This document shows, piece after piece, positions 25,139 through 32,758 of a stretch of DNA of 64,000 nt. The stretch is from Salinicola halophilus (lineage in GTDB: Bacteria; Pseudomonadota; Gammaproteobacteria; Pseudomonadales; Halomonadaceae), in assembly GCF_003206155.1 (NCBI RefSeq), contig NZ_PZJV01000002.1:186001-250000 (forward strand), in the 5' to 3' direction. Position 1 is the stretch's first letter, and the number at the start of each line of letters is the position of its first letter. The position numbers and the translations under genes were made by a program. Under the pieces are notes generated by a model. The model made no database searches, was not told the DNA's origin, and saw only the letters and a list, made by a program, of their open reading frames with translations.

Positions 25139-27136
25139 TCAGAGCCGGCGCAGCCCCCACATGAAGTAGAGCCCGCCGATCAGCGCGGCGACCACGCCCG
25201 CCGGCAGCTGGTAGGGAAAGAAGAGATTCCGGCCCAGCCAGTCGGCGGCGACCATCACGATCACGCCCAGTAGACCGGCGCCGATCAGCTGATGCCGGGC
25301 GCGATTCAGGCCCATCAGCCTTGCCATGTGCGGCGCTAGCAGCCCCACGAACGACAGCGGCCCGACCACCAGTGTCGCTGCCACCGTCAGCAGCGCCACC
25401 AGCGCCAGCAGGGTGAGCCGGCTGCGGTCGATGTCCACGCCGAGCGCCTTCGCCGTCGGGGCGCCGAGCGGCAGCAGCGTGAGCCAGCGCTGCAGCGGCA
25501 GCACCAGCGCCATCAGTACGAGGGCCACCACCACGACCCAGCCCGTCGATTCGAGACTCGCATAGTAGGTCGAGCCGGTCAGCCAGGAGAGCAGCTCCTG
25601 CGCGCGCGGGTCGTCGCTCGCCAGCACGATGGCGCGCATGGCGTCGAGCATCGAGGAGATCGCGATCCCCGTCAGCAGGAGTCGCTCGGGCGCAAAGCCG
25701 CTGCGGCGGTTGCAGGCGACGAGGACCAGCATCGAGGCGATGGCGCCGGCGAGCCCGGTGACGGAGGTGCTCAGCGGTGCGACGCCGAGCGGTAGCAGCA
25801 TCAGCGCGATCACCCCGATGGCGACCCCGGCACTGATGCCCAGCACTTCGGGGCTCGCCATCGGGTTGCCGGTCATGCGCTGCAGGAGCGTTCCTGCCAG
25901 CGCCAGCATCAAGCCGGCGGCCGCGGCGGTCATCACCCGGGGCAGCCGCCAGTCGATGACCAGGCCGAGGTCGTCGAGCCCCATCCACGCCGGATGCGCG
26001 GCGCGACCCTCGAGGACGAAACCGAACCCCAGCGCGAGGATCACCACCGCAATGGCAATGCTCGCCAGCAGCCAGAGACGTCGCGACGGGTGAACACGGC
26101 GGGGCAGGACCATCGCACGGCTCGTGATGGGGCGAGTCCCCCCCAGCGACAGTCGCGGCAGTAGCCAGAGCAGCAGCGGTGCGCCGAAGGCGGCGGTCAT
26201 CGCGCCGGTCGGCAACAGCGCCGCGGTGAAGGGGGACAGCGCCTGCACGATCTGGTCGGTCACGGCCAGCAGCAGTGCCCCGATCGGCAGCGACCAGCCG
26301 AGGCGCTGGCGCAGCGTGCGCGCCCCCGAGAGTCGGGCGATGGCGGGAGCGGCCAGGCCGATGAAACCGATCACCCCCACGGCGCTCACCACGCAGGCGG
26401 TGACGAAGATCCCCAGCCCCAGCGCGGCGAAGCGCAGCTTGCGCATCGAGATACCCAGGCTCTTGGCGTTTTCTTCCTCGAGATCGAGCAGGGAGAGCGG
26501 CCGCAGCAGGAAAAGCGACAGCACCAGCACGAGTCCCACGCGCAGCGCCAGAAAGCGGGTGTCGTCCCAGCTGTCCTGGGCAAGCGCCCCCGAGCCCCAG
26601 ATGAACAGCCCGGTCAGGCTCTGCTGGTGAAAGATCAGCAGTGCGCTGCTGACCGCGCCGGCGTAGAGGCTGACGACCATCCCCGAGAGCACGACCACCA
26701 TCGGCGCCAGGCGCGCCCGCCAGGAGAGCGTGAGGACCAGCAGCGCGGCGCCGACCCCGCCGGCCAGCGCGATCCACTCGCGCCCGGCCAGCATCCAGCC
26801 GGGGGCCCAGAGCGTGGCGATGACCAGCGCCATCTGCGCCCCGCTGGTGACACCGAGCGTCGCCGGTGAGGCCAGCGGGTTGCGCAGCACCTGCTGCATC
26901 AGACAGCCCGCCAGCGCCAGCGCCGCCCCGCTCATCAGCGCGACCAGCAGGCGTGGTGCCAGGGTGAAGTGAAGTATGACCTGACGGATACGCGCGTCGT
27001 CGGGACTGACGATTGCCTGCCACCACTGGCCCTGGAGATCGCCGAACTGCGTGGCCAGGTTGACGTAGCCGAGCACGACGGTCGCTGCCGCCAGTAGCAG
27101 CACGAGCCACAGCGGCGAGCGCGCCCGCCGGATCAA
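25139..27136 (-). CDS. fhuB: Iron(III)-hydroxamate ABC permease FhuB (two fused halves)
   Basis: 665 residues, the length of FhuB (660), formed by two homologous BtuC-type halves of about 320 residues. Each has about ten membrane helices and the cytoplasmic loop that contacts the ATPase: LAGCLMQQVLRNPLASPATLGVTSGA and LAGTLLQRMTGNPMASPEVLGISAGV. It imports ferric hydroxamate siderophores. The start overlaps the fhuD stop by 4 bp. No ATPase (FhuC) gene is next to it, so the ATPase must be supplied from elsewhere. Confidence 0.93.
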   Translation of the reverse strand: MIRRARSPLWLVLLLAAATVVLGYVNLATQFGDLQGQWWQAIVSPDDARIRQVILHFTLAPRLLVALMSGAALALAGCLMQQVLRNPLASPATLGVTSGAQMALVIATLWAPGWMLAGREWIALAGGVGAALLVLTLSWRARLAPMVVVLSGMVVSLYAGAVSSALLIFHQQSLTGLFIWGSGALAQDSWDDTRFLALRVGLVLVLSLFLLRPLSLLDLEEENAKSLGISMRKLRFAALGLGIFVTACVVSAVGVIGFIGLAAPAIARLSGARTLRQRLGWSLPIGALLLAVTDQIVQALSPFTAALLPTGAMTAAFGAPLLLWLLPRLSLGGTRPITSRAMVLPRRVHPSRRLWLLASIAIAVVILALGFGFVLEGRAAHPAWMGLDDLGLVIDWRLPRVMTAAAAGLMLALAGTLLQRMTGNPMASPEVLGISAGVAIGVIALMLLPLGVAPLSTSVTGLAGAIASMLVLVACNRRSGFAPERLLLTGIAISSMLDAMRAIVLASDDPRAQELLSWLTGSTYYASLESTGWVVVVALVLMALVLPLQRWLTLLPLGAPTAKALGVDIDRSRLTLLALVALLTVAATLVVGPLSFVGLLAPHMARLMGLNRARHQLIGAGLLGVIVMVAADWLGRNLFFPYQLPAGVVAALIGGLYFMWGLRRL

Positions 27137-28041
27137 GACGCCTCTCCCGTGTCGCCCCGGCCCTCGGGGGCGAGGGCGGCGACCAGCTCGTGGGCGAGAC
27201 GCTGAATCGACTGCAGACCGCCGAAGATCCAGACCGGCTCGATCTCGCTGACGCGACCCGCGCGTACCGCGGGCAGCCGCGACCAGATGTGGTTGTTGGC
27301 AAGCTCGGCATCGACCGAGCGCGGGAACGGCTTGATCACCACGATATGCGCATCCGGCGTCTCGGCGAGCCGATCGATGGAAACGTTGGCGTAGCCCCAG
27401 GCGTTGGTCGGGCCGGTCCAGGCGTTGTCGAGGGAGGTTCGCGCCATCAGTGTGCCGACCATGTTGCCCTCGCCGAAGACGCGCACGTGGCGGGAGTCGC
27501 TGAACTGCACCACGTAGACCGGCCGGTCGAGGCTCTCGAGCGCCTGCGAAGCGGCGTCGAGTGCTCGACGCGTCCCATCGATCAGCGATTCGGCGCGCGC
27601 CTCGGTGTGGCTCAGGCGCGCGATCTCGCGGGTCATCTCGAGCGTCGCTTCGAAGTAGGGCAGGTCACTCGAGAAGTTGTCGATCAGGCGCACCGGCATC
27701 AGGCGTTCGAGACGCGCATTGTCCTTGGAGAAAAGAGCGCTGCTGATCAGCAGGTCCGGCGGCTTCTGCGCCAGCAGTTCGAGGTTGGGCTGGTTGCGCA
27801 GCCCCAGGTCGAGTGTTTCCGGCGGAATGGGGGGCGACTGGACCCAGGTGTCGTAGTTGGGGATGTCTGCCACCGCATAGGGGGTGACGCCCAGCGCGAT
27901 CAGCGTCTCCGCGACGGTCCAGTTCGCCGCCGCGATACGCGGCGTGGCGCCGGCGACAGCGCCATTGGCGAACGTCAGCGCGACAGCGAGCAATAGAAGG
28001 CGCGTTACCGCGGCGATGCGTACGGGGAGGTGGCGCGGCAA
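27133..28041 (-). CDS. fhuD: Siderophore-binding periplasmic protein FhuD
   Basis: 302 residues, with signal peptide to about residue 31 (VALTFANGAVAGA). Features of the TroA/FhuD class of binding proteins: NWTVAETLIALGVTP, PNLELLAQKPPDLLI and HIWSRLPAVRAGRV. It delivers the ferric siderophore to FhuB, whose gene follows with a 4-bp overlap. It is divergent from the TonB-dependent receptor, with a Fur box in between. Confidence 0.9.
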   Translation of the reverse strand: MPRHLPVRIAAVTRLLLLAVALTFANGAVAGATPRIAAANWTVAETLIALGVTPYAVADIPNYDTWVQSPPIPPETLDLGLRNQPNLELLAQKPPDLLISSALFSKDNARLERLMPVRLIDNFSSDLPYFEATLEMTREIARLSHTEARAESLIDGTRRALDAASQALESLDRPVYVVQFSDSRHVRVFGEGNMVGTLMARTSLDNAWTGPTNAWGYANVSIDRLAETPDAHIVVIKPFPRSVDAELANNHIWSRLPAVRAGRVSEIEPVWIFGGLQSIQRLAHELVAALAPEGRGDTGEAS

Positions 28042-28127
28042 GGGGCTTTCCTGCAGGTGCGAACGAAGTACGGACGCCCATCGCGCTGACCGCGGGCGCC
28101 CGAGCGGCGATGGCCGGTGATGGTAGA

Positions 28128-28146
28128 TCGAATGACAATCGTTATC
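28128..28146. promoter_or_regulatory. Fur box between fhuD and the siderophore receptor
   Basis: TCGAATGACAATCGTTATC matches the Fur consensus GATAATGATAATCATTATC in 14 of the last 16 positions. It sits in the divergent region (86 bp from the fhuD start and about 150 bp from the receptor start), so it can serve both directions under iron limitation. Confidence 0.75.
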
Positions 28147-28296
28147 AATCGAGCCGGGGCGATCGGCGGTCTCGATGCCATTGCGTTTCGTCCTCGATTA
28201 AGAGGAATTCTCATTCAAATGCAGCTCACCTTCCATTACACTCGCTTGCCAACTGGGTACGTTCATGGACAAATCGACCGCTCAAGGGCCGACTCA

Positions 28297-30348
28297 ATGA
28301 CAATCAAACGCCAATTCGCCCTCGTCGGAGGGTTGCTGCTGACGGTTCCCGTCGCCGCCGTCGCGCAGGCGCCCGACACCGCTTCCGACACCGTGGTCGT
28401 GACGGCGACCGCGCTCAAGGTGAATACGCCAATACTCGAGACGCCGCGCTCGACTTCAGTCGTGTCTGACGAGGAGATCCAGAAGCGTGCCGTTGACCGC
28501 TACGATCAGGTGCTTAGCTACCGCAGTGGCGTGCTCTCTTCCCCTTACGGCAACGACGCCAAGGCCGACTGGTTCTTCTTCCGCGGTTTTGATACCAAGG
28601 ACTCAACCTATCAGGATGGACTTCGTCTGTTTCGTGAGGGCGGCTACCTCTGGTGGAAGACCGAGCCTTTCGGCGTCGAGCGAGTGGACTTTCTCAAGGG
28701 GCCGGCGTCGATCCTCTACGGGCAGGCGCCACCGGGTGGCATCATCAACGCTGTGAGCAAGCGTCCCACCGAGGAAGCGCAGGGACTGGTCGATATCCAG
28801 GCGGGTAACCGTGGCCACCGCCAGGTGGGCATCGACACTTCCGGTCCCGCGAGCGAAAGTGGCGACGTGCGCTACCGCTTCGTGGGGCTGTTTCGCGACC
28901 AGGATGGCGAAGTCGACGGCACCGATAACCAGCGGGTCTATTTCGCGCCGAGCCTTGCGGTCGATCTCTCCGACGACACTACGCTGACACTGCTGACGAG
29001 CTATCAGCGCGATCAAGGTACCCCGGCCAACGTCTTCTATCTCCCCTACGGTTCGGTCAACGACACCCCGTTCGGCAAGGTCGACCGTGACGACGATCTC
29101 GGCGATAGCGACAACGATCGCCTAGAGCACGAGCAGTTCGCCGTCGGCTACGAGCTCGAACATCAGTTCAACGATACCTGGTCGTTCCAGCAGAACGCGC
29201 GTCTGAGCACGCTCGATCTCGAGCTTCGCACGGCCTATCCGTCTTTCATTCAGGCAGATGGCCGCACTGCCATGCGCGGGCTGACCGATCGCGACGGCAG
29301 CTACGATGCCGTCACCATCGACAATCGGATGGTCGGTAACTGGTACACCCAGAGCACCGAGAACACGCTGTTGGTCGGTTTTGATTACCAGAACCTCGAC
29401 GCCAGCTACGTTAACCGCGACAACTTCAGCTACGGTCCCGTCGATATCTTTGATACGTCGAACGCGAGCAATACCGGCCGCGGCAATCCCAGCTATGTCG
29501 ATCTGGGTCAGGAGCAGTACGGCATCTACGTGCAGGACCAGCTGCGGCTCCAGGACCGCTGGGTTCTGCTGGCTGCCGCCCGCCACGACAGCGCCCGCGT
29601 CACCAACCGCACGGAAGGTGGCAGTAATCAGGGCTACGACGAAGACGAAATGACCTACAGCGGCGGGGTGATGTACCTCGGCGACTACGGCATTTCGCCC
29701 TACCTGAGCTACAGCGAATCATTCATTCCGACGATCGGTAACGACCTGAATGGCGACGCCTACGACTCTAGTGAGGGCGAGCAGTGGGAGTTTGGTATCA
29801 AGTACGCGCCGAACTGGCTCGACGGTTACGCCACCGCGGCAGTATTCGATCTCAAGGAAACCAATACGCTCTTCCCCAGCGGCGGTTCGTCGAGCAACCA
29901 GGGCGGCGAGCGTCACTCTCGCGGTTTCGAACTGGAAGGCGTGGGCTATCTCACCGACAGCCTGCAGATCACTGCAGCGTATACCTACACCGACGTGACG
30001 GTGGACGTCAGCGACACCCAGAAGGATCTGCGCGCTGGGATCATTCCGCGGCACCAGGCCTCGCTCTGGCTCGATTACGGCTTCACTCAGGGCGCGCTCG
30101 CGGGTCTCGACCTGGGCGCCGGGGCACGCTACGTCGGTACCAGTGTCGATTCACCGCGGTACAGCGATACCAGCGTACCCTCCTACACGCTGTATGACGC
30201 CATGGCGAGCTACGCCATCGACGCCAACTGGACCGCTCAGGTCAACGTCACCAACCTCACCGACGAAGATTACGTCAGCGGCTGCGACTACTGGTGCTAC
30301 TACGGCGAGAGCCGCAGCGTGATCGGCAGCCTCAAATACCGTTGGTAG
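28297..30348 (+). CDS. TonB-dependent ferric siderophore receptor (FhuA-like)
   Basis: 683 residues from ATG 28297, which gives a signal peptide (to about AVAQA). Plug domain at about 30-150 (ETPRSTSVVSDEEIQ, LKGPASILYGQAPPGGIINAVSKRP) and a 22-strand barrel ending in the aromatic SLKYRW outer-membrane signature. Such receptors take up ferric hydroxamates and related siderophores. Adjacent FhuD and FhuB strongly suggest hydroxamates. Upstream in-frame ATGs are excluded because they lack a signal peptide, and the Fur box overlaps them. Confidence 0.92.
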   Translation: MTIKRQFALVGGLLLTVPVAAVAQAPDTASDTVVVTATALKVNTPILETPRSTSVVSDEEIQKRAVDRYDQVLSYRSGVLSSPYGNDAKADWFFFRGFDTKDSTYQDGLRLFREGGYLWWKTEPFGVERVDFLKGPASILYGQAPPGGIINAVSKRPTEEAQGLVDIQAGNRGHRQVGIDTSGPASESGDVRYRFVGLFRDQDGEVDGTDNQRVYFAPSLAVDLSDDTTLTLLTSYQRDQGTPANVFYLPYGSVNDTPFGKVDRDDDLGDSDNDRLEHEQFAVGYELEHQFNDTWSFQQNARLSTLDLELRTAYPSFIQADGRTAMRGLTDRDGSYDAVTIDNRMVGNWYTQSTENTLLVGFDYQNLDASYVNRDNFSYGPVDIFDTSNASNTGRGNPSYVDLGQEQYGIYVQDQLRLQDRWVLLAAARHDSARVTNRTEGGSNQGYDEDEMTYSGGVMYLGDYGISPYLSYSESFIPTIGNDLNGDAYDSSEGEQWEFGIKYAPNWLDGYATAAVFDLKETNTLFPSGGSSSNQGGERHSRGFELEGVGYLTDSLQITAAYTYTDVTVDVSDTQKDLRAGIIPRHQASLWLDYGFTQGALAGLDLGAGARYVGTSVDSPRYSDTSVPSYTLYDAMASYAIDANWTAQVNVTNLTDEDYVSGCDYWCYYGESRSVIGSLKYRW

Positions 30349-30372
30349 ATCGACTGGCGATCATCGTCAGAC

Positions 30373-30400
30373 AGCCCGGCCTCGCGCCGGGCTTTTTATT
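30373..30400 (+). terminator. Intrinsic terminator after the siderophore receptor
   Basis: AGCCCGGC, five-base loop, GCCGGGCT followed by TTTTATTTT, 25 bp after the receptor stop. It is followed by eight consecutive G residues at 30403-30410. Confidence 0.9.
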
Positions 30401-30591
30401 TTGGGGGGGGCGGTCGTTGCAGGCGAGGTCGTTCGGTCGCCCACGAGGTCGGCGCCGGGGAATCGTCGAACCCGCCGTCGACGAGTGGCTGGCAAGGCCG
30501 CCCCGGTTGCCGGTGGCCGTCGCTGCTATACTCCGGCGCTCTCCGCGCTCGCGAAACGTTTGGCGAGCGCCAGCCAGGTAGGCGACTCGGC

Positions 30592-31941
30592 ATGACTCCC
30601 TTGGATACCCACTCCCGCGACAGCACCGTCGGCCGCGAGGTGCTCTTAATGACGAGTACGGCGGCCGTCAGTCTGCTCGCGCTGTTTCTGACCGACATTC
30701 TGACGCTGGCCTACGTCTCTCAGCTGGGCGACGAGGTGGCGACGGCGGCGGTCGGCATCGGCAAGACGCTCTCGTTCGTCGCCACCATTCTGGTGACCAG
30801 CGTGGTGCTGGCGGCGGGCAGCATCATCTCGCAGCGGGTCGGTCGCGGGCGACAGGCCATCCTGCCCGTACTGGCGCTGCAGTCGCTCGGCCTGGCCGTT
30901 GGCGTCGCCGCCGTCGTGATCGCACTGGGGGCGAGCCTGCTGGACGAGGTCGTTGCCTGGCTGGGGCCGGCCGCGGGGGTCGATGCGGATGCTCGTCACT
31001 ATCTTCAGATAACCCTGCTGGCGGTGATCCCGGTCGCGGTGACGCAGGCCACGGCGCAGCTGCTACGTGCCGTCGGCGAACCGCGCCGGGCGCTGATCGT
31101 CGTACTGACGATGGCGCTGTCGCTGGCGCTCATCGACCCGGTGATGATCTTCGGCTTCGATCTTCAACTGCTGGGCGCCGGTATCTCCAGCGTGGTGGCG
31201 GGCTGTCTCTCCGGCGGGTTCGGGCTGTGGCAAGTGCAGCGCCGGATCGGTCTGCGCTTCGGCCGCCGGGGACGTCTGCTGCGCCGCCATGTGCGGCGCG
31301 TCGCGCACATTGCTTCACCCTATGCGCTGGGGCATCTGGCGACACCGGTCGCACTGGGGTTCACCCTGAGCCAGCTTGCGACTTTCGGCGTCTCGGTGAT
31401 GGCGGCGATGTCGCTGATGGATCGGCTGCTCCAGATCGTCTACTGCTTCTACTTCGCGCTACCCACGGCACTGGTGCCGGTCTTTTCGCTGCTGCTCGGC
31501 AAGCACCGGCGAGGAGACTTTCGTCTTGCGCTGCGTCGCAGCGTGCAGCTCGTGCTGGGCTATGGCGTGGTGGCCTGGGGCGTGCTCGCGCTCTCGTCGC
31601 CGCTGCTGGCAACGCTATTTTCGCTCTCCGCGGCGGGCGAGGCACTGCTCGTCGATCTGTGTCGCTATGGCCTTGGCTTCTGGCTGCTGATCGGGCTCGA
31701 CTTCATCGCCGTCTCCGTTTTCGTGTCGCTCGAGCGCTCGTGGTGGGTCACGCTCTTTGCCTGGGCGCGCGCCACTCTGGGGACGCTGCCGTGGGTCTGG
31801 CTCGGGGGGAAGTTCTTCGGCGCGAGCGGTATCATGCTGGGCATGTGGTTCGGCAATGCGCTGGTCGCGATGGTCTCCATCGCGACCGCCTGTGAAATCG
31901 CCCGGCGGCAGGGGCTTTTCTCGCGGCAGACGACGGCGTGA
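30592..31941 (+). CDS. MATE family multidrug/toxin efflux transporter
   Basis: 449 residues with twelve predicted membrane helices. MATE-family landmarks: an N-terminal REVLLMTSTAAVSLLALFL helix, GSIISQRVGRGR at the first inner loop, an ATAQLLRAVGEPRRAL segment and a second-half VMAAMSLMDRLLQIVYCFYFALPTAL. Exports drugs or cationic toxic compounds against a sodium or proton gradient; the substrate cannot be read. A TetR-family gene follows about 100 bp later on the same strand and may be its repressor. Confidence 0.88.
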   Translation: MTPLDTHSRDSTVGREVLLMTSTAAVSLLALFLTDILTLAYVSQLGDEVATAAVGIGKTLSFVATILVTSVVLAAGSIISQRVGRGRQAILPVLALQSLGLAVGVAAVVIALGASLLDEVVAWLGPAAGVDADARHYLQITLLAVIPVAVTQATAQLLRAVGEPRRALIVVLTMALSLALIDPVMIFGFDLQLLGAGISSVVAGCLSGGFGLWQVQRRIGLRFGRRGRLLRRHVRRVAHIASPYALGHLATPVALGFTLSQLATFGVSVMAAMSLMDRLLQIVYCFYFALPTALVPVFSLLLGKHRRGDFRLALRRSVQLVLGYGVVAWGVLALSSPLLATLFSLSAAGEALLVDLCRYGLGFWLLIGLDFIAVSVFVSLERSWWVTLFAWARATLGTLPWVWLGGKFFGASGIMLGMWFGNALVAMVSIATACEIARRQGLFSRQTTA

Positions 31942-32042
31942 GACGTCGCGGGTGGGGGCGCGATGCCGAGTGCCGCTATGACTCGACGGTAGGTGTCGGC
32001 ACGACCGGCATGCATTCAGGACCCAAGGCGGAGCAAAGGGCG

Positions 32043-32708
32043 ATGTCCGAACGGCAAACCACGTCGGATGACCGACAGAGCGCGAATTCGGCGACCGGCA
32101 GCGCGGTCAAACGTCGCCGCGCGCCGAAAGGCGAGATGCGACGGGCGCTTTTGCTGGACGCGGCGACGACCATCTTCGCCAGAGACGGCTATGCCGCGGC
32201 ATCGATGCGTGACGTGGCGGAGATCGCGGGGATCACCAGCGTCGGGCTGCTGCATCACTTTCCCAACAAGGTGTCGCTACTGCAGGCACTGTTGGCGCGA
32301 CGCGATCGGCGGGTGACGGAGAAGTTCAGCGAGCTGGAGATGACGCCGACCCTCGAGGGTTTCGTGGCGTTCGCCAGGATGAGTTTGCGCTTCAGTCTGG
32401 AGAGCCGGGAGGAGTGTCAGGCGTCGATGATGATCAACGTCGAGAGCCTGGCCGAGCACCATCCCGCCTGGGAATGGTATCTCGAGAAATTCGAGCTGAC
32501 CCACGCGCATGCCCAGGCGCACCTTGCCACGCTGCAGGCGAACGGCGAAATCCGGGTCGATGTCGATGTGGCGGGTGTCGCCACCGAGCTCTTCGCCGTC
32601 ATGGACGGTCTCCAGATTCAGTGGCTGCGAAAACCCGACGAGGTCGATGCCCTCGCCATCTTCGATGGCTACCTGCAGCGCCTCGTCGGGAGTCTACGGC
32701 CGCAATGA
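32043..32708 (+). CDS. TetR/AcrR family regulator
   Basis: 221 residues from ATG 32043 (GGAG nine bases upstream). The N-terminal helix-turn-helix is at about 35-80 (YAAASMRDVAEIAGITSVGLLHHFPNK). The rest is the ligand-binding domain, ending ELFAVMDGLQIQWLRKPDEVDALAIFDGYLQRLV. Its 3' end was duplicated together with the GH3 gene (remnant at 35569-35703). It lies tail-to-tail with the GH3 gene and behind the MATE gene, so it could regulate either. Confidence 0.9.
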   Translation: MSERQTTSDDRQSANSATGSAVKRRRAPKGEMRRALLLDAATTIFARDGYAAASMRDVAEIAGITSVGLLHHFPNKVSLLQALLARRDRRVTEKFSELEMTPTLEGFVAFARMSLRFSLESREECQASMMINVESLAEHHPAWEWYLEKFELTHAHAQAHLATLQANGEIRVDVDVAGVATELFAVMDGLQIQWLRKPDEVDALAIFDGYLQRLVGSLRPQ

Positions 32709-32731
32709 CGGGGCCCGGAACGGGCCCCGTC
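32707..32731. terminator. Bidirectional hairpin between tetR and GH3-1
   Basis: GACGGGGCCC, five-base loop, GGGCCCCGTC: a perfect 10-bp stem in the 50-bp convergent gap. Its counterpart in the duplicated unit, at 35702-35725, has a different sequence. Confidence 0.7.
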
Positions 32732-32758
32732 GAGTGTCGATCGGGCGTAAGCCGCTGA

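Noticed and set aside
25104-27311. 735-residue frame on the same strand as fhuB
   Set aside because: Out of frame with the clearly recognisable FhuB and rich in Arg/Ala/Gly; a frame shadow.
30403-30410. Run of eight G as a phase-variation switch for the MATE gene
   Set aside because: It lies 180 bp before the gene, just after a terminator, and not within a promoter or reading frame that I can support.
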